Origin: Candidatus Aegiribacteria sp.
GTDB taxonomy: Bacteria; Fermentibacterota; Fermentibacteria; Fermentibacterales; JCC-6
Length of the DNA stretch: 11,317 nucleotides
Direction: 5' to 3'
Assembly: GCA_030600975.1 (NCBI GenBank)
Contig: JAUVUL010000011.1
Location: forward strand, 1-11,317
In this document: positions 1-6,321 of the stretch, piece by piece
How the letters are laid out: each line of letters opens with the position of its first letter
How positions within the stretch are numbered: the stretch's first letter is position 1
Notes under the pieces: model-generated
The model's database searches: none
The model's input: only the letters and a program-made list of their open reading frames with translations
What the model was told of the DNA's origin: nothing
Program-made: the position numbers and the translations under genes

Positions 1-1
1 C

Positions 2-628
2 GCAGGCAGGACTGCCTTTCTGAAATCTCGAGGTCTTAGCGGATACAGAGCAGCAAGTGTTCCATTTCTTGAACTGCTGTTCGCAGCCGCTGGAGCAGGT
101 CTTACTGCTGTGATACCTGTTGTTATTTCCAGTAATGCCGTCTTTTCGCAAACGGGTTTAAAATGTGCGATACTTGCTGCAAGTATCTCTCTTCTGGTGA
201 TACCTATTCTCACTCCCATTCAGAAATGGCTTTACAGGCTGAAACATGGTCGTATTCCTGAGGAAATGCCTTTACCGGGACCAATCGGTTCTTTGAAACT
301 TCTATTAATCTACTCAGGTCTGTTCTGGCTTCGGGGACTGGTACTTTTTCTCTGGTTGAAAGGTTTCGGAGTATCGGGTATCAGTCTCCTTCTCTGCTGT
401 GCTGCTGCACCACTGTCATGGCTGGCCGGTTACATTGTTTTTCTGATTCCCGGGGGCATTGGCGTAAGGGAGGCGGCTGCAGTAGCCCTTGTAGCTCCTT
501 CAGGAGCAGCTGGTCCTGTTCTGGCGGTCATAGCCGGACAACGTTTGATATTATCAATAATTGAAGTATTTTTCTCTCTTGTATCTACCAGAAAACTAAA
601 GATCTTCGGAGAGGAGAAAACTCTGTGA
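2..628 (+). CDS. Flippase-like membrane protein, lysylphosphatidylglycerol synthase TM family (5' end outside window)
   Basis: This is the C-terminal part of a polytopic membrane protein. The frame is open to the left edge, so the true start lies outside the window; the internal GTG at 110 is not the likely start. The 208 visible residues are mostly hydrophobic and hold several membrane segments. The family signature PGGIGVRE is encoded at 449-472, preceded by FLWLKGFGV and followed by GQRLILSIIE. The same blocks recur in the flippase-like half of the fusion protein at 4209-6311 (FWFRGFGV, PGGIGIRE, GQRLLLMIVE), so the two are paralogues. Characterised relatives include the membrane domain of MprF, which flips lysyl-phosphatidylglycerol, and archaeal AglD, which acts in glycosylation. 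The substrate here cannot be read from sequence. The stop overlaps the next start by 4 bases (GTGA), indicating an operon with the yfhO-like gene. Confidence 0.85.
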   Translation, partial: AGRTAFLKSRGLSGYRAASVPFLELLFAAAGAGLTAVIPVVISSNAVFSQTGLKCAILAASISLLVIPILTPIQKWLYRLKHGRIPEEMPLPGPIGSLKLLLIYSGLFWLRGLVLFLWLKGFGVSGISLLLCCAAAPLSWLAGYIVFLIPGGIGVREAAAVALVAPSGAAGPVLAVIAGQRLILSIIEVFFSLVSTRKLKIFGEEKTL

Positions 629-2961
629 TTTCATTTCCGAAAAGAACCGGATATCTACTTTTCTTAGTTCCTGCGGTTATTATCACCTATTCAACTGTTT
701 TTACATCCGGGAAACTGCCGGGTGGCGAACTCAGCGATACAGTAACTCAGGGATACCCCTTCTTCACATACACTGCAGAATCCTTACAGGAAGGCAGTCT
801 TCCCCATTGGAATCCGTACGTATTCTGCGGTATTCCATTCTATTCCTCATTTTCTGCACCTGTCTTCTACCCGGTTCGAGGATTGCTTCTGCTAACTGCA
901 GGTGTCGAGGGTATGATACGTTTTCTCTTTCCCATCCAGATGCTCCTTAGTGGAATATTCGCATGGCTCTTTTTAGGATCCATCGGAGTAAGCAGGTGGG
1001 GCAGAATAGTGGGTTCCCTGGCTTATGCCTTAACAGCCTGGTCAAATACACTATTCTACGCGGGACACGGCAGTAAGATAATCTGCTGGAGCTTTCTGCC
1101 GCTACTGCTGTATTCGTGCGAGAAGTGGATGCAGACAGGAAGGGGGAAATTCATCGCAATCGGCGGCATAACAATAGGTATGCAGACCCTTGCCAGTCAT
1201 CCGCAGATGGTACTCTATTCAGTGGGAGCCGCAATTATCTGGCTTGGTTTCCGGATATTCTCCAGCCGAGGCTCTTTAAAAAAGAAGCTTGGCAGTGCAG
1301 CAGTAGGAATAACAGTCATCCTGCTCCTTGGTGCAGCAATAGGAGCCGTTCAGATGCTCCCTGGATACAATTTCTCGCAGTATTCCACAAGGGGAAGTGA
1401 TCTCTCCCTCGATCAGGCCTCAAGTTACTCGCTTCCTCCGGAAGAAACTCTTACGATGCTGTTCCCGCATCTTTTCGGTTACAGGCACGGATTTCCTGAT
1501 AGTATATTCTCCGGTGTTCCACTGTATTTTGGAAGACTCGGGCTGCGATTGAGCAGTGAATTCACCGGTATCCTGGTTTTTCTATTGGCGTTTGCCGCAT
1601 TTCTGGGCTTTTCGCGAAAATACAGATGGCCACTGCTGGCTATCATGGTGACAGGACTGCTTATATCATGGGGCGGTTACACACCTGTGTTCTCAGTATT
1701 ATATAGAATCGTATCGTTCTTCCGTAAATTGAGAGCTCCGCATATGGCCGCATTCCTTACAACTTCCGCTATTGCACTGGCTGCAGGCCCCGGTTTTGAT
1801 TCAATTTTCAGGAGTGATCACTTCCCACGAAGAAAGTTTCTGATAGGGATTTCCATCTTTGCAGGCATCTGCGTATTGATCTTCCTGCTCGCCGATTCTA
1901 TACTGCCCGGTCTGCAATCCGAATGGTGGACCAGAATGGGAAATCCCCAGGCCGCAGGATACGCTTCAATAGTAAACAGAAGAGTTGATATCGCTTCACC
2001 GGATTTTCTTAAAGCTGCGGCAGCTGCTCTTATACTGGCGGGTTTCATCTATTTCAGAAACAGGGGCAAAACGAGTATTTTAATACCGGGTGCAGCTCTT
2101 TCAATTCTGATAGCTGTTGAAATGATACCACTGAACAAAGATTTCCAGTTTTATCTGAACGAAACAAGCGTTGATGCTCTCTTTGAGCATAACAGTGATC
2201 TGTCCGTCATGACAGGGTCCGGAAGGCTTCTTCCGGGCGGGAACGAGTTTGTTCCTTTACATATCCGGTCGGTGAGCGGTTATCATGCTGCAAAAACCGC
2301 TGTAGCCGACGATCTTCAGTCCATGATGTCATCCGGCGGAATAGCAGCAGTCCGGCAGACTGCGTTTACCGTCCTTCAAACCCAGGACGGGTATCTCACT
2401 TACGCACAATTCAGAGACTATATTATTGAACAGACATCCGTTTCAGATCCATCCTATGTTGACACCCTGGAGGCCCTCCTTCCAGTGGAACACCTTCCAA
2501 GGGTATGGTTTGCTGAATCGTGGATGGAACTTACAGAGAATCAGTGTCTGAACCTGCTGTCAGCCGGTATCGACCCGCGCATGATCACGATCCTTTATGA
2601 AAGTCCGGAACTGTCTGAAACACTCAATACGGCAGAAGCGGAAGCTTCAATAGAAGTTGATGAGCCTCATCGGATTACAATTCGAACTAACAATCCAGAG
2701 GATGGACTTCTCGTTCTTGCCGATACGTGGTATCCGAGGTGGAGGGTTTTTATCGATGGAGAACCTGCTTCAATGATGCAGTCAAATCACTGGCAACGGG
2801 GAGTTATTGTTCCATCAGGGCTTCATGAAGTAGAATTCAGATTTGATTCATCCGATGTCAAGATAGGGCTTATAATATCAATTGCGGGTTTACTGTCCGC
2901 TTTTCTTATAATCGTATTTGATATCAAATCCGGAAGAATTAGAAAGAAAATATCAGAATGA
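625..2961 (+). CDS. YfhO-family polytopic membrane protein (probable GT-C-type glycosyltransferase)
   Basis: The 778-residue product begins with a GTG start, preceded by a strong GGAGAGGAG ribosome site at 608-616 and overlapping the upstream stop by 4 bases. A first membrane helix (about residues 9-25) is followed by an outer loop with D38 and a WNPYVFCGIPF block (62-72). That layout is usual for YfhO and GT-C proteins, where an acidic residue in the first loop is commonly catalytic. Many hydrophobic helices fill residues 90-500. A soluble outer section follows, ending in the family-typical beta domain with LVLADTWYPRWRVFIDG around residues 695-711, and then one final helix near the C-terminus. 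Bacillus YfhO is known to be needed for glycosylation of lipoteichoic acid; FCB genomes carry many relatives of unknown substrate. A role in adding sugars to a surface lipid or polymer is inferred. Its stop overlaps the ATG of the decayed flippase copy (ATGA, 2958-2961). Confidence 0.88.
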   Translation: MISFPKRTGYLLFLVPAVIITYSTVFTSGKLPGGELSDTVTQGYPFFTYTAESLQEGSLPHWNPYVFCGIPFYSSFSAPVFYPVRGLLLLTAGVEGMIRFLFPIQMLLSGIFAWLFLGSIGVSRWGRIVGSLAYALTAWSNTLFYAGHGSKIICWSFLPLLLYSCEKWMQTGRGKFIAIGGITIGMQTLASHPQMVLYSVGAAIIWLGFRIFSSRGSLKKKLGSAAVGITVILLLGAAIGAVQMLPGYNFSQYSTRGSDLSLDQASSYSLPPEETLTMLFPHLFGYRHGFPDSIFSGVPLYFGRLGLRLSSEFTGILVFLLAFAAFLGFSRKYRWPLLAIMVTGLLISWGGYTPVFSVLYRIVSFFRKLRAPHMAAFLTTSAIALAAGPGFDSIFRSDHFPRRKFLIGISIFAGICVLIFLLADSILPGLQSEWWTRMGNPQAAGYASIVNRRVDIASPDFLKAAAAALILAGFIYFRNRGKTSILIPGAALSILIAVEMIPLNKDFQFYLNETSVDALFEHNSDLSVMTGSGRLLPGGNEFVPLHIRSVSGYHAAKTAVADDLQSMMSSGGIAAVRQTAFTVLQTQDGYLTYAQFRDYIIEQTSVSDPSYVDTLEALLPVEHLPRVWFAESWMELTENQCLNLLSAGIDPRMITILYESPELSETLNTAEAEASIEVDEPHRITIRTNNPEDGLLVLADTWYPRWRVFIDGEPASMMQSNHWQRGVIVPSGLHEVEFRFDSSDVKIGLIISIAGLLSAFLIIVFDIKSGRIRKKISE

Positions 2962-3255
2962 CCAGAGACCGTAAAAAAAGCTGTTTCATATACTTACTAC
3001 CTGGGGTGGTATAATCCTCTTTATAACAGTGATCCTTTATTTCATACTGGAACTCTGGCCAAAATGGCAACCTGAGTTTATACGTTTCCGGGAAACTTCA
3101 AGGGAGGGCGCCAGTCCTCCCATGATTGTGATTGCCTTCGTCTTGTTGATGCTTGGTTACTATTTCACTCCCGCTCCAAGGCGAAAGATCCTTGATGCGT
3201 TGAAAATCCCAAGATCGACAAGGGTGGAGTAAGGAGGAACTGGTACATCACCCAG
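2944..3255 (+). repeat. Direct repeat, left copy (about 310 bp; partner 4195-4505)
   Basis: Hand alignment shows this stretch matches 4195-4505. Similarity begins 14 bases before the ATG of each copy, inside the last codons of yfhO on this side, and ends at the shared CATCACCCAG. Within the best-aligned 234 bases (2978-3211) I counted 35 mismatches, about 85 percent identity. This copy has 2 extra bases in an A run near 2973-2979 and lacks 1 base near 3212. Beyond 3255 the two sequences no longer align convincingly. Confidence 0.9.
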
Positions 3256-3267
3256 CTGAGACATTGA
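2958..3267 (+). pseudogene. Decayed 5' fragment of a flippase-like gene (paralogue of the 4209-6311 gene)
   Basis: This is a broken copy of the first ~99 codons of the fusion gene downstream. It starts at the ATG overlapping the yfhO stop. After MTRDRK the frame is lost through 2 extra bases in a seven-A run (2973-2979). The homologous protein resumes from about 2978 (KLFHIL...TWGG...) and runs to about 3211. A missing base then shifts the frame again (IDKG-VRRNWYITQ), and an in-frame TGA lies at 3265-3267. About 60 of 78 residues in the aligned core match the intact copy, and 18 of the 29 changed codons alter the residue, including two W-to-R changes, which suggests relaxed constraint. The copy stops just before the family's GQYVPGKLW block, and the remaining membrane helices and the radical SAM half are absent. 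The 67-codon open frame at 3029-3232 is part of this remnant, not a gene. The ATGA junction with yfhO suggests this was the original site of the gene. Confidence 0.85.
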
Positions 3268-3395
3268 CCGGGCGTGGCTGCTGGCGGTATCATCAATTCA
3301 AATAGAGAAATTGAGGAAAACCAGGAAAGAAACGCTACGTTGAGAGCACATCCTGATAAGGTGGAAAATCCAGTTTCCCATTATCTCAAGTTTCC

Positions 3396-3409
3396 TAGTG
3401 GTTAGTGGT
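3396..3409. repeat. Short tandem repeat, TAGTGGT x2
   Basis: Two perfect adjacent copies of TAGTGGT lie upstream of the methyltransferase in otherwise gene-free sequence. It may be an operator half-site pair or chance; nothing else supports a function. Confidence 0.35.
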
Positions 3410-3430
3410 TAAAAAGAATAACAAACTGTA

Positions 3431-3435
3431 AAGGA
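3431..3435 (+). promoter_or_regulatory. Ribosome binding site of the methyltransferase (decides the start)
   Basis: AAGGA lies 7 bases before the ATG at 3443. A TTG at 3440 is in the same frame, but its spacing of 4 bases is too short, so ATG 3443 is preferred. Confidence 0.6.
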
Positions 3436-3442
3436 CTTTTTG

Positions 3443-4189
3443 ATGAAGGACAATCCTCAAAAGGTATCTCTTGGTGAGAAGGAAAGCACATTCTTTGATC
3501 AACGGGCAGAGTTATATGATAAGGTGATTATAAGCACTTCGCCTGTGGGTGTGGATCGTATAAAACGCCGGGCCCGGTCTATTACTCAAGGAGCGGAACT
3601 GAAAGAGGGGATGACTGTTTTGGAACTCGGCTGCGGTACAGGAGAATATACAAAAGAATTCATCGAAGAAAAAGTGCGGTTAGTTTCCCTGGATATTTCA
3701 CCGGAAATGATAAAAGTAGCCAGGTCCAAGACGGGGAGAGGTGTGCAATATGTCGTCAGCAACGCTGAACAGCTTCCTTTTAAAGACGTCGTTTTCGATG
3801 CCATAGTAGGCAATGCTATTCTCCACCATTTTCCTGATTTAAGTACGGCCTTGCTGGAGGTAAGACGTATTAAAACGCAACAGGCAAGAATTGTATTCAG
3901 GGAACCGAATTTGTATAATCCCAGCAAGTTTTTTGCATTCGGCATCCCGATACTGCGGCTATTCAGGAAAGACCGCTGGTCGCCGGCGGAGAAAGTATTT
4001 TCACGTTCGTTTATCAAGAAAATTCTTGAGGAGTCTGGATACTCCGTGCTGGATATTGAATATGCCGGATTAGTGGGCTCCAGATGCCCGCCTCAAATTA
4101 CCAACTTCTTGTACCGGATAGAGAGATGGTTCTCCAAAACTCCTATTTTGAATGCACTCATGGGCTCCATGATTATCCGAGCTGAATAA
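3443..4189 (+). CDS. Class I SAM-dependent methyltransferase (Methyltransf_11 type)
   Basis: The 248-residue soluble protein has a Rossmann-type methyltransferase core. Motif I is VLELGCGTG (59-67), binding S-adenosylmethionine. D84 in LVSLDISPEM is the expected ribose-binding acid. SNAEQLPF (107-113) contacts adenine, and FDAIVGNAILHHFPD (119-132) is the motif IV/post region typical of this family. The usual VLKPGGR loop is replaced by IKTQQAR, which is atypical. The C-terminal ~80 residues (RLFRKDRWSPAEKVFS onwards) look like the substrate cap of small-molecule or lipid/sugar methyltransferases, but the acceptor cannot be named. The gene lies between the decayed and intact copies of a flippase gene, with 175 gene-free bases before it. 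It ends in two stop codons, and the fusion gene starts 19 bases after the first, so those two are probably co-transcribed. It could be a later arrival in the operon. Confidence 0.87.
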   Translation: MKDNPQKVSLGEKESTFFDQRAELYDKVIISTSPVGVDRIKRRARSITQGAELKEGMTVLELGCGTGEYTKEFIEEKVRLVSLDISPEMIKVARSKTGRGVQYVVSNAEQLPFKDVVFDAIVGNAILHHFPDLSTALLEVRRIKTQQARIVFREPNLYNPSKFFAFGIPILRLFRKDRWSPAEKVFSRSFIKKILEESGYSVLDIEYAGLVGSRCPPQITNFLYRIERWFSKTPILNALMGSMIIRAE

Positions 4190-4194
4190 TAAGG

Positions 4195-4505
4195 AAGAAA
4201 ACAACAGAATGACGAGAGACCGCAAAAGGCTGTTTCATATACTCTCTACCTGGGGAGGTGTGATCTTACTGATAGCAGCCATCTTGTATTTCACACTGAA
4301 TCTCTGGCCAAAATGGCAACCTGAGCTTATACGTTTCTGGGAGACTTCGAGAGAGAGCGCCAGTCTTCCCATGATTCTGCTTTCCTTCGTCTCGCTGATG
4401 CTTGGTTACTATTTCGCTCCCGCTCCCTGGCGAAAGATCCTTGATGCGTTGAAGATCCCGAAAATCGATAAGGGTGAGGTAAGAAGGAACTGGTACATCA
4501 CCCAG
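4195..4505 (+). repeat. Direct repeat, right copy (partner 2944-3255)
   Basis: This copy covers the ribosome-binding region and the first ~99 codons of the intact fusion gene, where the frame is uninterrupted. It matches 2944-3255 at about 85 percent over the best-aligned core by hand count. The repeat includes 14 bases upstream of the ATG. Confidence 0.9.
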
Positions 4506-6311
4506 ATGGGCCAGTATGTCCCGGGAAAACTCTGGATGGTCGTTGGAAGGTTGACTTTTCTTAAAGCAAACGGCATTGGACCTGTAAAGACTATCACTGC
4601 ATTTATTCTGGAGAACCTCTACATGATGGTTGCCATGACTATTATGGCCTTGATAGGTCTTCCGTTTCTGGGTCTGGCAAATGTACCTCTTCCCGTAGTA
4701 ATAGCCCTGTGGATCTCAGCTGGCCTGGGGATTATCATGCTGTTCGCACCGAATATCCAGAAAAAAATAACACATAAGCTGAGTCACAGACTCGGCACTG
4801 AGATAGACAGTCTTCCCCATATCTCACACAAGCATCAGGCTATTTTCATTGGATACCATCTGCTTTCATGGAGTCTTCGCAGTATGGCTCTCTATTTCTG
4901 GTTCAGGGGTTTCGGAGTCAAGCCGGATCAGCCCTTCGCAATGATAGCCATCTGTCTGCTGGCAGGACCAGTCTCCTGGTTCATCGCACTTGCGATGGTT
5001 TTCATACCCGGAGGTATCGGTATCAGGGAGGGTGTTCAGGGGCTTCTTCTTTCAGGTTTTGTACACGGTGGAGTGGAAGTCGCTACCGTAATAGCACTTG
5101 GACAGAGACTCTTGCTGATGATTGTGGAGGGGCTATACGCCCTTCAGGCAATAGTATACGGTTCTCTCCGCCGCAGATTTACAAAATCAATGAACCATAT
5201 AGAGCAGTTTTTTCATCTTACAGGAAGTGTTATCAGGAGCAAACTGGCAATGTACGGGCTGGCTAAGGCGCCAAATCCGATTAACGTAACATATTCTGTT
5301 ACAAGAAAATGTCAGTCAAGATGCAAAACATGCTATATCTGGAAGCATCGCTCCGATGATGATCTTGATATTAATACTATTGAAAGGTTATTCCGCTCCA
5401 TTGGCTGGACCTACTTCTTCAACGTTTCTGGGGGAGAACCGTTTCTGAGGGATGATCTGCCTGAAATAATAGAACTTGCCTGCCGATTCATGACTCCCGC
5501 AGTTATTCATATACCGACAAACGCGTTAATACCAGACAGAATAATAAATATGACAGATGAGATCCTTGATGTGATTGACAGGGAAGCTCCTGGAACTGTT
5601 CTAACGATAAAACCCTCGTTTGATGGCATAGGGGAGCTTCATGATGATATCAGGGGCATTCCGGGCAATTTCGATAAACTACTTGAAACGCTGGAACAGC
5701 TTAAACAACTTCAGAAAAAACACGGAAATCTCCATGTTGGAGTAGGTACGGTAATATCCAAATTCAACGCCGACCATCTTGGAGAAATAATCGAATACTC
5801 GAAGGGCATGGGAATTGATTCCTATATTAATGAAATCGCCGAGGAGAGAGAGGAATTCTTCAACCTTGGTTCCGGTATAACCCCGGACGGTGCTAATTAT
5901 GAAAAGATAATGGAAATCTTCAAGAATTCAGTGGTAGAGAAGATGAAGGACATGAAGCTTCTTCCTAGAATTACAACAGCTCTAAGGGTTGTTTACTACG
6001 ATCTGGTTGTGAGGATCCTTAAAGAAAACAGACAGGTCATTCCTTGTTCGGCAGGCTTGATGAACGTTCACATCAACTCCGACGGAGGAATTTGGCCATG
6101 TGCCGTACTTGCGTACAAGGGGCAGATGGGTAAACTTGATGAGAATAAGGATTTCCAGGATATATGGAATTCGAAGAAAGCCAAGGATATAAGAAAATCC
6201 ATAAAAAGAGGAGAATGCGCGTGTCCTCTGGCCAACCAGGCTTACTCCAATATTCTGCTTCATCCTCCAAGCCTGCTGAAGACCCTCTGGACAGCACTCA
6301 GAGGAAGATGA
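4209..6311 (+). CDS. Fusion protein: flippase-like membrane domain + radical SAM/SPASM-like domain
   Basis: One uninterrupted 700-residue frame starts at ATG 4209, 6 bases after an AAGGAAGAAAAC purine tract. Residues 1-325 form a complete flippase-like domain of the LPG-synthase TM family: helices near 14-30, 53-70, 130-155, 160-180, 212-230, 243-266 and 290-318, with GQYVPGKLW (101-109), PGGIGIREG (267-275) and GQRLLLMIVEG (299-309). After a basic linker, a radical SAM domain carries the CX3CX2C cluster motif (C368, C372, C375, then Y376) and SGGEP (407-411), binding a 4Fe-4S cluster and S-adenosylmethionine. The C-terminus has C613, C631, C670 and C672 with a GGIWPC context, as in SPASM/twitch auxiliary-cluster domains. 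The radical SAM half should face the cytoplasm, after the last helix. I infer radical modification of a lipid-linked substrate that the membrane half binds or moves. The substrate is unknown. Confidence 0.9.
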   Translation: MTRDRKRLFHILSTWGGVILLIAAILYFTLNLWPKWQPELIRFWETSRESASLPMILLSFVSLMLGYYFAPAPWRKILDALKIPKIDKGEVRRNWYITQMGQYVPGKLWMVVGRLTFLKANGIGPVKTITAFILENLYMMVAMTIMALIGLPFLGLANVPLPVVIALWISAGLGIIMLFAPNIQKKITHKLSHRLGTEIDSLPHISHKHQAIFIGYHLLSWSLRSMALYFWFRGFGVKPDQPFAMIAICLLAGPVSWFIALAMVFIPGGIGIREGVQGLLLSGFVHGGVEVATVIALGQRLLLMIVEGLYALQAIVYGSLRRRFTKSMNHIEQFFHLTGSVIRSKLAMYGLAKAPNPINVTYSVTRKCQSRCKTCYIWKHRSDDDLDINTIERLFRSIGWTYFFNVSGGEPFLRDDLPEIIELACRFMTPAVIHIPTNALIPDRIINMTDEILDVIDREAPGTVLTIKPSFDGIGELHDDIRGIPGNFDKLLETLEQLKQLQKKHGNLHVGVGTVISKFNADHLGEIIEYSKGMGIDSYINEIAEEREEFFNLGSGITPDGANYEKIMEIFKNSVVEKMKDMKLLPRITTALRVVYYDLVVRILKENRQVIPCSAGLMNVHINSDGGIWPCAVLAYKGQMGKLDENKDFQDIWNSKKAKDIRKSIKRGECACPLANQAYSNILLHPPSLLKTLWTALRGR

Positions 6312-6321
6312 ACTTAGTTAA

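Larger units (their letters stand above)
3268..3442. other. Gene-free stretch between the pseudogene and the methyltransferase
   Basis: These 175 bases contain no full gene, no hairpin with a T run and no clear sigma-70-type promoter. One short open frame, about 3260-3342 on the plus strand, reads as a hydrophobic stretch (AWLLAVSS) followed by a basic tail (KLRKTRKETLR) and a stop. It has no start codon and could be the remnant 3' end of a lost membrane protein, but this is weak. A perfect 7-base tandem repeat lies at 3396-3409. Confidence 0.5.

Noticed and set aside
3029..3232. Independent 67-codon small membrane protein
   Set aside because: It is the middle of the decayed flippase copy in its shifted frame, begins at an internal GTG, and ends only because of the second frameshift.
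2958..3267. Programmed frameshifting or transcript slippage at the A7 run (2973-2979) keeping the left flippase copy alive
   Set aside because: Slippage of -1 there would restore the frame once, but a second 1-base loss near 3212, a TGA at 3265 and loss of homology after 3255 still end the protein before most of its membrane domain.
5982..6297. Minus-strand open frames inside the radical SAM gene
   Set aside because: They show no family motifs, lack ribosome sites and lie fully within a strongly supported plus-strand coding region; they are antisense shadows.
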